Positions 46,610 through 56,010 of a stretch of DNA of 63,631 bases are shown piece by piece. The stretch spans positions 1 through 63,631 of the forward strand of contig SCKN01000009.1 of assembly GCA_004124385.1 (NCBI GenBank). Reading direction: 5' to 3'. A program made the translations under genes and the position numbers. Below the pieces are notes generated by a model, which saw nothing but the letters and a program-made list of their open reading frames with translations, was not told where the DNA came from and searched no databases. This DNA is from Fidelibacterota bacterium (GTDB lineage Bacteria; Fidelibacterota; Marinisomatia; Marinisomatales; TCS55). Every line of letters starts with the position of its first letter. The stretch's first letter is position 1.

Positions 46610-47782
46610 TCAAGAATCATACGCAGCCATACCCGTTATTGCCTCACCTAAAATTAGTGTATGCATTTCGTGGGTGCCTTCGTAGGTGTACACCGATTCG
46701 ATATTGGCCATGTGGCGCATGATTGGATAATCTTCGGTGATACCGTTTGCGCCCAATATTCCACGAGATATTTGAGCAATGTCTCTTGCGAGAACACAAT
46801 TATTCCGTTTCGCCATGGAGACTTGCTGGAAGGTCATTTTTCCTTCATCTTTGAGTCGCCCCAATCTATAAACTAATAATTGCGCTTCGGTAATTCGAGT
46901 CACCATATCCGCCAACTTGGCTTGAGTGAGTTGGTATCCGCCGATAGGCTTGGAAAATTGTTTTCGTTCTTTTGAATACTCCAATGCTGTGTTGTAGCAA
47001 TCCACTGCGCACCCGACCATTCCCCAAGCGATACCATATCGTGCTTGAGTCAAACAGCCTAATGGACCTTTTAATCCTTCAATATTTGGGAGTCGAGCAG
47101 AATCAGGCACCCGAACATTTACCATGGAAAGTTCTGAAGTAACGGACGCTCTTAAACTTAATTTTCCATGAATGTCGCTGGATGTGAATCCGTCCATTCC
47201 CTTTTCCAATAAAAACCCGCGAACGAGTCCATCTTTGTCTCTGGCCCAGACCACAGACACATCAGCCAAGGATCCATTGGTGATCCACATTTTATTGCCG
47301 TTAATGATCCAGTCATCACCATCTCGTTTACATCTTGTTGCCATTCCAGCAGAGTTTGAACCAAAGTTTGGTTCAGTAAGCCCAAAACAACCTATTAGAG
47401 TTCCAGCACCTAAGCCAAGAAGCCATTTGGCTTTTTGTTCATCAGATCCATAAGCATGAATCGGATACATGACCAAAGCGCCTTGCACACTTGCGAAAGA
47501 TCGAAGTCCGGAATCACCCCGTTCTAATTCGTGTAAGATCAACCCATAAGCCACGTTGCTTACACCAGCGCCACCTGATTCTTCCGGCAATGAAGATCCC
47601 ATAAATCCCAATTCTCCTAATTTTGGAACAATATCCATAGGGAAAGTTGAATTTTCATAATGCTCATTAATCACAGGCATGAATTCTGTTTGTACAAAAT
47701 CGTAGGCTGTTTTTTGAATAAGCAATTCTTCTTCTGTGAGTAAATCGGTTATATTATAAAAATCGGGTCCTAATTCTTTCAT
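46610..47782 (-). CDS. Acyl-CoA dehydrogenase, glutaryl-CoA dehydrogenase type
   Basis: A 390-residue FAD enzyme of the acyl-CoA dehydrogenase family, closest in pattern to glutaryl-CoA dehydrogenase: FGLTEPNFGSNSAGMAT, SVVWARDKDG, QARYGIAWGMVGCAVDCYNTALEYSKERKQF, RHMANIESVYTYEGTHEMHTLILG. The catalytic base is Glu368 in YEGTHE. Glutaryl-CoA dehydrogenase forms crotonyl-CoA and CO2, passing electrons to ETF, whose genes are at 27121-28865. It is the last gene of the E1/acyltransferase/homocitrate-synthase operon (28 bp after it). Confidence 0.88.
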   Translation of the reverse strand: MKELGPDFYNITDLLTEEELLIQKTAYDFVQTEFMPVINEHYENSTFPMDIVPKLGELGFMGSSLPEESGGAGVSNVAYGLILHELERGDSGLRSFASVQGALVMYPIHAYGSDEQKAKWLLGLGAGTLIGCFGLTEPNFGSNSAGMATRCKRDGDDWIINGNKMWITNGSLADVSVVWARDKDGLVRGFLLEKGMDGFTSSDIHGKLSLRASVTSELSMVNVRVPDSARLPNIEGLKGPLGCLTQARYGIAWGMVGCAVDCYNTALEYSKERKQFSKPIGGYQLTQAKLADMVTRITEAQLLVYRLGRLKDEGKMTFQQVSMAKRNNCVLARDIAQISRGILGANGITEDYPIMRHMANIESVYTYEGTHEMHTLILGEAITGMAAYDS

Positions 47783-47810
47783 AAAATTCCTATAAATTTT
47801 TAAATCGAAA

Positions 47811-48938
47811 TTACGATTTTATTCCCATTGATTTAAGGAGAGATATTAAGGAATCATCATCCCAGATTACCTTTTCAGGATGCATTTTTATTTCTAATAA
47901 AATAGCTTTTAAACGTTGATTTTGAATTTTCACTCCCATTTTGACCAACCTGTTTTTCAAGGCTGATTTTCCAGTGAATTTATCAATCGCAAAATGACGT
48001 TCTCGATTTAATGATTCCGGTGAAATAGCTTCATAAGATTTTGGTTCCTCAACTACTGCTTTCACATGGAGGCCAGCTTTATGGGTAAATGCATTTTTCC
48101 CAACAATGGGTTGGTTGGCATTAGAAACCAATTTCGAAAAGGAATCAACCATTTTAGTCAATTCTGGAATCATCCCTAAATTCCAATTTCCGTTTACTTT
48201 ATAAATATTGGTTAAAGCAATGACAACTTCTGCCAAAGGTGGGAGACCGCATCTTTCGCCCAAACCATTCACAGCCACATCTACACATTGGGCGCCCGCT
48301 TCCAGTGCTGACAATGAATTTGCAGTTGCCATTCCAAAATCATTATGACAATGAACATGGATGGGGATATCTAACTCTGAAACCATTTGACGGACCAATT
48401 TTTGCATTTTTGTGGGCGTTAAACACCCCACTGTATCCGCCAAACTGAATCGATCTGCACCCGATTGTTGGACCAATTGTCCAACTTGAATTAAGTAATC
48501 CAAATCGGTTCGACTGGCATCTTCAGCCGTGAATCGAAGTTTGAGTCCTTTATCCTTTCCATATTTCACAACAGTCTCAATGCGTTGAAGCGCTTCTTTT
48601 TTTGTCACATTAAATTTATGTTTTAGGCTTAATGGAGATGTCCCAAAAAAGATCCCCATCCATTCAACACCAATGGCTGCAACATCATTGATGTCTGATT
48701 TTGACGCCCTCCCGTGTGCCATTTTCTTTGCTTTCAGATCAAGATTATTTAATGATTGCACAGCTTCATACACATCCGGGGAAACAGCCGGATGACCTAA
48801 TTCAATAAAATCAACGCCAAAAGTATCCAAGCGGTTTGCCATGACAATCTTTTGGTCTATGCTAAAAGAGACGCCCGGAGTTTGCTCACCTTCCCGAAGC
48901 GTTGAATCTAATATTTCTATTTTTTGGCCAATTAGCAT
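47811..48938 (-). CDS. Homocitrate synthase-like enzyme (LeuA/NifV superfamily)
   Basis: A 375-residue TIM-barrel Claisen condensing enzyme. Metal and substrate residues are seen in DSTLREGEQTPGVSF (Asp11, Arg15, Glu16), HVHCHNDFGMATANS (His196, His198), GLGERCGLPPL and FTHKAGLHVKAV. The last motif and absence of the long LeuA allosteric domain favour homocitrate synthase over isopropylmalate synthase; Re-citrate or methylthioalkylmalate-type activity is possible. It would join acetyl-CoA to a 2-oxoacid such as 2-oxoglutarate. It overlaps the acyltransferase gene by 7 bp. No other lysine-pathway gene is nearby. Confidence 0.82.
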   Translation of the reverse strand: MLIGQKIEILDSTLREGEQTPGVSFSIDQKIVMANRLDTFGVDFIELGHPAVSPDVYEAVQSLNNLDLKAKKMAHGRASKSDINDVAAIGVEWMGIFFGTSPLSLKHKFNVTKKEALQRIETVVKYGKDKGLKLRFTAEDASRTDLDYLIQVGQLVQQSGADRFSLADTVGCLTPTKMQKLVRQMVSELDIPIHVHCHNDFGMATANSLSALEAGAQCVDVAVNGLGERCGLPPLAEVVIALTNIYKVNGNWNLGMIPELTKMVDSFSKLVSNANQPIVGKNAFTHKAGLHVKAVVEEPKSYEAISPESLNRERHFAIDKFTGKSALKNRLVKMGVKIQNQRLKAILLEIKMHPEKVIWDDDSLISLLKSMGIKS

Positions 48939-49945
48939 ACCAATTCTCTTTGCGCTTTCATTCCCATGGAAATGAGAAATGGATCATTTTTCTGATGAGA
49001 CGAAAATGATTTTTTTGAATCCACATCCAGCCAATGATTTTGAATCATAATTTGACCTATGGCGCCACCCAAGGAATTTCCCGGTCCTAGTAAAACCATA
49101 TTATCCGGGCAAAATTCTTTCATGGTCACTGTGACCGCCGTAGAAAAATCGTAAGCATTTGTCACTTGATGCCCTAATGTATACCTATACAATTCTTCAA
49201 TATCAGAACTATATGGCGACCAAATATGACCTTGTCCATCTACCAATGGAATTGTGGGTTTTTGAAAAATAGATTGGGGTAATAATTCGAATGCTTTTTG
49301 TGAAATGGGTTCTAATAAAGGTGTATGAAATGCAGCATGGAAAGGCAATTGAAATGGGTAGTTATCCTTTGCAGGTAATGTTTTTAAGAGCGTATCTAAT
49401 GCTGATTGTTCACCCCCGATGACCAAATATCCGCCAAGATAAATAGATACATAAGCTCCAACATTTTTTATCTCGATTAATACCGATTCTTTTTCTGCTT
49501 CATCCACACGCCAATTCTCATCCACAAGTGAATAAATTAGTTGTCCGCCGATGATACTATCTTTCATCATGGATCCCATGGTACTTATTAATGAAAAGGA
49601 ATTTTCATGGCTCAATGCGCCACTTAATGCCAAGGCAATATACCAACCCATAGAATTTCCTGTAATGGCCGTAATCTCATATTTTTCTTGATCAATGGAA
49701 AGAAAGTCAGCCAAACTACAGGCATAAATGAGTGGTGATGCATGTTCCCCAGACATGTGAATATTGGCTCTGAATGGCATTGAGTCCAAATCTGTAAGAG
49801 TAGTATTACCGACCAATTTTCGCTGTTCATCCATATAAGCGATTTGGCTTTTTACCGATGAACCAAATGCAGCCAAATAGCCCGATGTTTCCCGAGTATA
49901 TGTCCCACGCCCAGGACAGATTACAACAATGCGTTTTTTAGCCAT
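48932..49945 (-). CDS. FabD-like acyltransferase-domain protein
   Basis: A 337-residue protein of the malonyl-CoA:ACP transacylase fold. The nucleophile elbow GNSMGWY (Ser98) corresponds to GHSLGEY, and LPFHAAFHTPLLEPI supplies the catalytic His207. FCPDNMVLLGPGNSLGG matches the C-terminal GPG block. It is divergent, with Trp-Tyr after the elbow, and no ACP gene is near. The acyl group moved is unknown. It is coupled by overlap with both the E1 gene (8 bp) and the homocitrate-synthase-like gene (7 bp). Confidence 0.78.
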   Translation of the reverse strand: MAKKRIVVICPGRGTYTRETSGYLAAFGSSVKSQIAYMDEQRKLVGNTTLTDLDSMPFRANIHMSGEHASPLIYACSLADFLSIDQEKYEITAITGNSMGWYIALALSGALSHENSFSLISTMGSMMKDSIIGGQLIYSLVDENWRVDEAEKESVLIEIKNVGAYVSIYLGGYLVIGGEQSALDTLLKTLPAKDNYPFQLPFHAAFHTPLLEPISQKAFELLPQSIFQKPTIPLVDGQGHIWSPYSSDIEELYRYTLGHQVTNAYDFSTAVTVTMKEFCPDNMVLLGPGNSLGGAIGQIMIQNHWLDVDSKKSFSSHQKNDPFLISMGMKAQRELVC

Positions 49946-52151
49946 TCACCAACTCCAGCGCATTCTTGATTATCGAATCTTTACTTGGAAGTGTTACCGT
50001 AGCTGCAACGCCGATTGATATAAAACTATCTTCCGCAGCATGGAGTTTAATATTCAACGGTTTCTTGGACTCACTCACTAGTTGTGCAAAAAGCCCTTCT
50101 CCATGACACCCCGTTCGACGGCATTCGTCTACAATAAGTATATTATCACAGGTACCAATGGCTTTCAATAATTTTGGAATATTCATTTCAGATAGCCAGC
50201 GGAGGTCAATAATTTTTATTTTTTTCTTTAATTTTTTCTCTATCTCTTTTTTCGCTTGAAGAGACAAATATAAACCATTTCCATAGGTAATAATTGTAAG
50301 TGCTTTCCCTTTTCCATATTCTGCGAATTCCCCTACAGGAATTTCATCATCCACATCAGGATATTGGAAAGTCCATTTGCTATCTTTTGGTTCATGAAGA
50401 TCCTTCGTCATATACAGTGCAATCGGTTCTACAAAAACGGTAATTCGTCCATTTTCGTACGCTTCACAAACGGCGGTTCGAAGCATTTTTGAAGCGTCGG
50501 CACCATTGGATGGAACTGCAAGAATTAACCCTGGAATATCTCTAAAAATAGTTAACGAATTATCATTGTGAAAATGGCCACCAAATCCTTTTTGATACGC
50601 CAAGCCAGGTACACGTAAAACCATGGGATTGGTGAATTGCCCATCAGAGAAAAAAGGGAGAGTAGCCGCTTCACCACGTAATTGATCCTCTGCATTATGA
50701 AGATAAGCTAAAAATTGAATTTCTGGAATAGGGACAAAACCGTTGTGGCCAAATCCCATTCCAAATCCAATGATGGATGTTTCGTCCAATGGACTATTAA
50801 ATACACGACGAACACCAAATTGTTTGCAAAGGTCAGCTGTCACATGATACACACCGCCTTTTTGCGCAACATCCTCTCCAAATACCACTGTGTTTTTATA
50901 TCGTAACATGATATCAGATAAAGTATAATTGATCAATTTTGCCATATGGTAGGGTTGATCCATCCGATTAAATTCTTTCCCGAACAGATTTTGTCGTGTT
51001 TTTTTTGTGGGTTGCTTCGGCGATTTTTTTGATGATTGATTCGCAGTTATGGATTCCATCACATCTTGAGCCGATTCAAGTTTTGGCCGAAGTGTTGCAG
51101 CTTCAAATACATGACTTACTTGATCTCCAATTCCTTCATAGAGATGAATTATTTCTTCTGAGGATAAACAATTATTTTCGATTAATATCCGTGCTGAATG
51201 GAGTAATGGATCGTTGAATTCTGTTGCTTCAATATCTTGAAGTGATTTATAACCAACTTCCACATCAGACCCGGCATGCCCCATAAGTCGAACCGTTTTC
51301 ATATGTAGAAAAATGGGTGACCGATCTATCCGGCAATCGTGTTCTACCCGTCGAGATTTAATCATAAGATCAATGAGATGGAGCCCATCTGTTTGTACGT
51401 ACTGCAGTCTAGGACGATTAGAGAAATTTTGCTCAATCCAATGCTCATTGGTCGGCACAGAAATTCCGGTTCCATTATCTTCACATATAAAAATAATGGG
51501 GACATGTCCCCCAGAATTGCTGACCCAACTAGCTGTATTAAACGCACTTAATGCTGTAGCATGGTTTGCACTCGCATCTCCAAAACTGCACAATATTATA
51601 CTGTCTGCTTTCAAATCTCTTTCTGAAATGTCCAGATCTTTAGCGCGATCTATGGAGAAAGCAGCCCCCACAGCTTTTGGAAGGTGACTGGCAATGGTAC
51701 TGGTTTGGGGCGGAATATTTAATTCTTTACTTCCCAATACTTTATGTCGTCCACCGCTAATGGGATCTTCTGATGATGCCATAAACGAAAGCGCCATATC
51801 ATAAATCGGCGTTGTACCGGAAAGTTGTTTAGACCGTTCTAAAAAAAAAGGTCCACTTCTATAATGTAGAAAAGCCATATCTGTGTATGGAAATACGTTG
51901 CCGAAAACCGCATTCCCTTCATGCCCGGAACTGCCAATGGTATAAAAGCACTTTCCTTCATTTTTAAGAAAACGGGCTTTCAGATCCATATGACGACTTA
52001 AAACCTGAGTTTCAAAAAGTGAAATCAGTTCGGACGGACGAATATTGGTTTGGGATAAAAGAAGATTGGTTCGAGATAAAGGTAAATTCCCGGCGCTAAC
52101 ATAATCCAGAAAATTCTGTTCAATCACTTCTTCTCTATTAAAAATGCTCAT
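49938..52151 (-). CDS. 2-oxoacid dehydrogenase E1, fused alpha-beta
   Basis: A 737-residue fusion of E1 alpha (about 1-360) and E1 beta (about 390-737) of branched-chain-type 2-oxoacid dehydrogenases, which use thiamine diphosphate to decarboxylate a 2-oxoacid and acylate lipoyl-E2. The alpha part has GSSGHEGNAVFG and a ThDP motif GDASANHATALSAFN...CEDNGTGIS. The beta part has VVFGEDVAQKGGVYHVT, FNSPLDETSIIGFGMG and GGHFHNDNSLTIFRDIPGL. E2 and E3 genes are not in the window. An in-frame GTG at 52163 is an alternative start. Substrate may be branched-chain oxoacids or, given the operon, 2-oxoadipate. Confidence 0.85.
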   Translation of the reverse strand: MSIFNREEVIEQNFLDYVSAGNLPLSRTNLLLSQTNIRPSELISLFETQVLSRHMDLKARFLKNEGKCFYTIGSSGHEGNAVFGNVFPYTDMAFLHYRSGPFFLERSKQLSGTTPIYDMALSFMASSEDPISGGRHKVLGSKELNIPPQTSTIASHLPKAVGAAFSIDRAKDLDISERDLKADSIILCSFGDASANHATALSAFNTASWVSNSGGHVPIIFICEDNGTGISVPTNEHWIEQNFSNRPRLQYVQTDGLHLIDLMIKSRRVEHDCRIDRSPIFLHMKTVRLMGHAGSDVEVGYKSLQDIEATEFNDPLLHSARILIENNCLSSEEIIHLYEGIGDQVSHVFEAATLRPKLESAQDVMESITANQSSKKSPKQPTKKTRQNLFGKEFNRMDQPYHMAKLINYTLSDIMLRYKNTVVFGEDVAQKGGVYHVTADLCKQFGVRRVFNSPLDETSIIGFGMGFGHNGFVPIPEIQFLAYLHNAEDQLRGEAATLPFFSDGQFTNPMVLRVPGLAYQKGFGGHFHNDNSLTIFRDIPGLILAVPSNGADASKMLRTAVCEAYENGRITVFVEPIALYMTKDLHEPKDSKWTFQYPDVDDEIPVGEFAEYGKGKALTIITYGNGLYLSLQAKKEIEKKLKKKIKIIDLRWLSEMNIPKLLKAIGTCDNILIVDECRRTGCHGEGLFAQLVSESKKPLNIKLHAAEDSFISIGVAATVTLPSKDSIIKNALELVNG

Positions 52152-52228
52152 TATTTTTGCCACAAAGAGAGCGAAGTTTCACTAAAAATAATTAAAATAA
52201 TATTAACGTGCATTAGCGAACTTCATGG

Positions 52229-52379
52229 CTATTTAAGTTTTTTTCCATCAGATAACAATTCAACTGCTTTTGCAATACAGCGTTGTCGCGTTTCTTCTTT
52301 TTTCGCGCTTTTAATCCAATCCATATACGCTTTTTTATAGAATGGTGGCCAACCCATCAAAAAATTCTACTACTGATGG
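52229..52379 (-). pseudogene. C-terminal remnant of an OmdA/YdeI-type gene
   Basis: On the minus strand the sequence encodes SVVEFFDGL, then after a one-base frame change PPFYKKAYMDWIKSAKKEET and RQRCIAKAVELLSDGKKLK, ending at TAG (52229-52231). This is the typical C-terminus of YdeI/OmpD-associated (OmdA) proteins. Its missing N-terminal half, a DUF1905 domain, is found at 53941-54180 on the same strand. Confidence 0.75.
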
Positions 52380-52391
52380 AACCATGGCAAA

Positions 52392-52634
52392 CTAACTTGT
52401 TGCACCGCCTTGAAGAAAGAGAATATCGTGGGTATCAGTAAGAGACAGAAGTGTGCTTAATGACTGTTTGGTTTCTTCCTGAATCTCAACCCACCCTTTT
52501 GAACGATGACTCATCTCCATAATCGACATTCCAAAATTTTCGGCACAGACTACATTCCCGGATGCCTCCTCCAAAACTTCCACCGGTAAAGCTGCGGGAC
52601 CTGCGCTAAAGTTCCAAACTCTTTTCATGGTCAT
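52392..52634 (-). pseudogene. serC: Truncated phosphoserine aminotransferase (first ~80 residues)
   Basis: The frame encodes MKRVWNFSAGPAALPVEVLEE ending at ILFLQGGATS and a TAG stop, matching only the first fifth of SerC (normally about 360 residues). After the stop the bases still read FAMVP, the next SerC residues, before the homology switches to the OmdA tail. The PLP-lysine region is absent, so it cannot be active. AAAGGAG lies 8 bp before the ATG, at the end of serA. An intact serC must lie elsewhere if serine is made by this route. Confidence 0.85.
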
Positions 52635-52647
52635 TACCAATTCTCCT

Positions 52648-53850
52648 TTAGAATTTAATTAGATTCGCTGCCAGTATAGAATCACTCATCCTTATATCTT
52701 TTAAAGTCTCACTATCCACTTCCAAATCAATTTGAATGCGGGCTGCTGCTGCTTTGGCGCCATCAAATATTATATTCTCCGTTTCCTGAACATTTATGGA
52801 TGCCTTTTTTAACAGTTCAAAAACAGATGCTAAAACTCCAATCTTGTCTAAATGACGAACCACCAGCATATGAGTTGCAGGTGATCTTTCACAGAGATTA
52901 ACACTATTAGGCACTACGCCGTTATCCTTGAAATCAAGAATCACCCTCACCGCTTCGCTGGCAACAGCATCCTGTGCCTGTGCCGTAGAAGCGCCGATAT
53001 GATGCGTTCCAACAAAATTTTCCTCATTTTTTAGAGGATTAACAAAATTACTGTCATTTGCGCCGGGTTCATCACAAAAGACATCCAACCCTGCTCTGAT
53101 TCCCTTGTTTTTCATGGCATCCAACAAACTGGCTTCATCTACAACAGGTCCCCGTGACGTGTTTATAAAATAGGATCCCTCTTTCATTGCATTAAAAATT
53201 TCTTCATTGACAATTCCTTCCGTATCAGGATTTAAAGCCAAATGGACCGATAAAATATCTGCCTCTTTTGCCACAGCTACCGGAGTCGGTAAACAGGTTA
53301 CTCCCAATTCTTTTGCTCTTTCTTCATTCAGCGACCGGCTCCAGGCCACAACCTTTAGACCAAATGCTGCTGCTCTAGATATCATCTCTTTACCAATACC
53401 GCCAACTCCAAGCAAGCCCAATGTACATCCATGCAGTCCCCTTGCCTCGCTGTACTTTTTCTTGTTCCAGATGCCATTATTTAAATCTTTGGTACAGTTG
53501 GAAATCTGCCTGTCACATGCCAGGATGAGTCCAAAAGCCAATTCAGCAACGGCAATTGAATTTTTACCCGGGCAATTGGCAACATATATTCCTTTTTCAG
53601 CAGCATCTTTTACAGCAATAGCGTTGACTCCCGCACCCGCCCTTACAATAAGGAAAAGGTTTTTATCAGCTTCAATCATTTCAGGAGTTACCTTTGTTGA
53701 TCTCACGACAAGAACTTCAGGAGAAATTTCTCTCATTTTTTCTTTAAGGTCATCACCTGATAGAGTGAGGTCAAAATGGACGACACATCCAGTATCGTTT
53801 AACTCTTCCCGGTAAATTTCAGGAAACTTATCCGCAATTAAAATATTCAT
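52648..53850 (-). CDS. serA: D-3-phosphoglycerate dehydrogenase
   Basis: A 400-residue NAD-dependent enzyme for the first step of serine synthesis. The Rossmann motif is GLLGVGGIGKEM, the catalytic Arg is in STSRGPVVDEASL-like NTSRGPVVDEA, followed by DVFCDEPG and the His of GTHHIGAST. A C-terminal ACT domain (about 320-400) may sense serine. GGAG precedes the ATG. It is intact but lies with the truncated serC between two halves of an omdA gene, so this segment appears to have been inserted. Confidence 0.94.
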   Translation of the reverse strand: MNILIADKFPEIYREELNDTGCVVHFDLTLSGDDLKEKMREISPEVLVVRSTKVTPEMIEADKNLFLIVRAGAGVNAIAVKDAAEKGIYVANCPGKNSIAVAELAFGLILACDRQISNCTKDLNNGIWNKKKYSEARGLHGCTLGLLGVGGIGKEMISRAAAFGLKVVAWSRSLNEERAKELGVTCLPTPVAVAKEADILSVHLALNPDTEGIVNEEIFNAMKEGSYFINTSRGPVVDEASLLDAMKNKGIRAGLDVFCDEPGANDSNFVNPLKNEENFVGTHHIGASTAQAQDAVASEAVRVILDFKDNGVVPNSVNLCERSPATHMLVVRHLDKIGVLASVFELLKKASINVQETENIIFDGAKAAAARIQIDLEVDSETLKDIRMSDSILAANLIKF

Positions 53851-53940
53851 TTTTCATCTCCAATTACAACTTTATTAAAATTATTCATAAATATGGATTA
53901 CGAAAGAGAATGAACAAAAAGCCCCGATCTCAATTTTGGC

Positions 53941-54180
53941 TCAAACCATGTCCCCTGCTTCTTTTCCAATTTTTGTCCGAATCTCTTTTTTAACGACCAA
54001 ATTATGTTTTCCTCCACCCAATAGCAGAAGCGTACTTTCATATGAGAGTCTGTGAATAGTTCCTTTTACTTTCACCTTTGCTTTCGAACCATATTCTTTT
54101 TCAACACTAAAGGGTACCGTCAGGAAAGTCCACGCTCCGGGAATATCATAAGTGATTAGTTTTGTTTTAAATTTTTTCAT
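53941..54180 (-). pseudogene. N-terminal (DUF1905) half of an OmdA-type gene
   Basis: A 79-residue frame encoding a DUF1905 domain (PGAWTFLTVPFSVEKEYGSKAKVKVKG, IRTKIGKEAGDMV). In OmdA proteins this domain is followed by a linker and the YdeI C-terminal domain; here the frame stops just after GDMV. The matching tail is 1.5 kb downstream at 52229-52379. A stand-alone DUF1905 protein is possible, but the presence of the tail argues for an interrupted gene. Confidence 0.75.
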
Positions 54181-54296
54181 GGTTTAATCATTCAGCATCA
54201 GAGAACACAAAGAGTTTAAATATTTGAAAACTAATAATTTTCATATTTTATATATCTTCCTGTTTTAAAAAGAATTCTCTTTGGCTTATTAAAGAT

Positions 54297-54980
54297 TTAA
54301 ATCAACCCATGGTCCGCAAACGAATACACATCATTCCCTGCAATGATCAAATGGTCGTGGACTGATACATCAATTGCCTGAACGGCTTTTTTCAATTTTT
54401 TTGTGATGGTAAGATCATCCTGGCTCGGATTTGGATTTCCACTCGGATGGTTATGGACAAAAACTAAAGCAGCGGCATCATTATCAATAGTTCTCTTTAC
54501 AACTTCCCTCGGATAAACGGCAGATGTTGATAGTGTTCCTTCAAACAGGATTTCCATTTTTATAATTTGGTTTCGACCGTTTAAGAAAATAACTAAAAAT
54601 ACTTCACGATTTTTGTCTCTTAAATTATGTTTTAAATAAGCTAGTACATCATCAGATGACCTAACATAATCCATATCAACAATACGGTCTGCTAAATATC
54701 TACGTGCTACATCCTGTGTCATTTTAAGACCAAACACATTGTTGTTTCCTATGCCCTTAATTTTTATTAATTCTTTTGGATCAGCTTCAAGGACTGCTTT
54801 CAGTGATCCAAATGTTTTAAGGGCATCTTTGGCTGATTGTTTGCAATCGGTACGGGGAGTACCTAATGTGAGTAATAGTTCGATTATTTCGTAATCGTGG
54901 AATCCATCCAAACCACTTTTTAGAAATTTTTCACGGAGTCTTTGACGGTGGCCTTCTTTAGAATTAACCATAGAGTTCAC
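54297..54980 (-). CDS. radC: RadC family JAB-domain protein
   Basis: A 227-residue protein with an N-terminal helix-hairpin-helix-like part (about 1-90, KGIGNNNVFGLK) and a C-terminal MPN/JAB metalloprotease-like domain with HNHPSGNPNPSQDD (His176, His178, Asp188/189 as metal ligands). The old name is DNA repair protein RadC, but the molecular function is unsettled. It is 57 bp from thyX and may be a separate unit. Confidence 0.92.
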   Translation of the reverse strand: MNSMVNSKEGHRQRLREKFLKSGLDGFHDYEIIELLLTLGTPRTDCKQSAKDALKTFGSLKAVLEADPKELIKIKGIGNNNVFGLKMTQDVARRYLADRIVDMDYVRSSDDVLAYLKHNLRDKNREVFLVIFLNGRNQIIKMEILFEGTLSTSAVYPREVVKRTIDNDAAALVFVHNHPSGNPNPSQDDLTITKKLKKAVQAIDVSVHDHLIIAGNDVYSFADHGLI

Positions 54981-55037
54981 AGAGTTGAATTAAATTTTGA
55001 TTGGACATATTGCTCTGTAAGTATTGCAGCTCCGTGG

Positions 55038-56000
55038 CTAGTTTTTTAAACTCTCCAACTTTGTCTTGAATTCTCTTAATTCTCGTACATTTCCAATTTC
55101 AATCTCACCTGAATCCCATTTGAGTTTGAAATCTACTTTTGAATCAGAACCGCCTTGTTTTTGATACAAAGGAAAAAGATCCGTTTCTTCGCGGGATTTA
55201 TTATTATGTAAAGTGGCCGTTATCTGGTAAAAAATATCTTCTAAAATATCATCTATAACTCTTGCAGGAAGATTTTTTTCTAATAGACTTTGTTCAATAC
55301 GGGAAAATCGCATCCCTCTCACCACATAATCCTGATAGGCTTCCCATGCAAAAGGGGCTACTTTTTTCACTGATTCTGCCATGGCATCGGAAAAAACACG
55401 AATTTCATATTGTGCATGTGGGTCAGAACGTAAACCAATAAAATGAAGCAGATTATGCAAATCATTTTTCCAATACCATTCAGTATAAAGGTTAACTGGT
55501 AAAATTGCACGGATTAACTCTCGGGCTAACCCGGCTTCATTCAATTCCTTATACATTTCAAAACTGCGATCAGACATTTCCCTAAAATATTTTAAAACTT
55601 TGTCCGTGAGTTCTTTTGGCACTTTTCCTGAACGACCTTGTTTATTCAGTGCGCTCTGATATTGAATATGTTCCGCTTCCGGATAATAAAATTCATCCCT
55701 TGCTTCAGAATATCGTAGAGAATATTCATTAATATTTGCTGTACGATGGCGTACCCATTGGCGAGCAACAAAAATAGGCATTTTGCAATGATATTTGAAT
55801 TCCACCATTTCAAAAGGCGTTGTATGACGATGGCGCATGAGATAACGGATTAATCCCCTATCTTGGGATACTTTACTTGTCCCTTTCCCATAACTAACAC
55901 GAGCCGATTGAACAATGGCATCATCCCCACCCATGGAATCCACGAGCCGGACAAAACCTTTATCTAAACATTTGATTGCATCTTCTGGTATTTGTGTCAT
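55038..56000 (-). CDS. thyX: FAD-dependent thymidylate synthase ThyX
   Basis: A 320-residue flavin-dependent enzyme that methylates dUMP to dTMP using methylene-tetrahydrofolate and NADPH. The ThyX motif region is RHRTANINEYSLRYSE (84-99), with upstream MRHRHTTPFEMVEFKYHCK. It is longer than typical ThyX (about 220-250) because of a C-terminal extension of about 60 polar residues (from about 255 on). It complements the dCMP deaminase at 24827-25252, which makes dUMP. The O-methyltransferase gene ends 10 bp upstream. Confidence 0.93.
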   Translation of the reverse strand: MTQIPEDAIKCLDKGFVRLVDSMGGDDAIVQSARVSYGKGTSKVSQDRGLIRYLMRHRHTTPFEMVEFKYHCKMPIFVARQWVRHRTANINEYSLRYSEARDEFYYPEAEHIQYQSALNKQGRSGKVPKELTDKVLKYFREMSDRSFEMYKELNEAGLARELIRAILPVNLYTEWYWKNDLHNLLHFIGLRSDPHAQYEIRVFSDAMAESVKKVAPFAWEAYQDYVVRGMRFSRIEQSLLEKNLPARVIDDILEDIFYQITATLHNNKSREETDLFPLYQKQGGSDSKVDFKLKWDSGEIEIGNVRELREFKTKLESLKN

Positions 56001-56010
56001 ATAAATATCT

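Noticed and set aside
53207-53815. 202-codon plus-strand frame inside serA
   Set aside because: Antisense to an intact serA with all catalytic motifs; no homology or start signals recognised.
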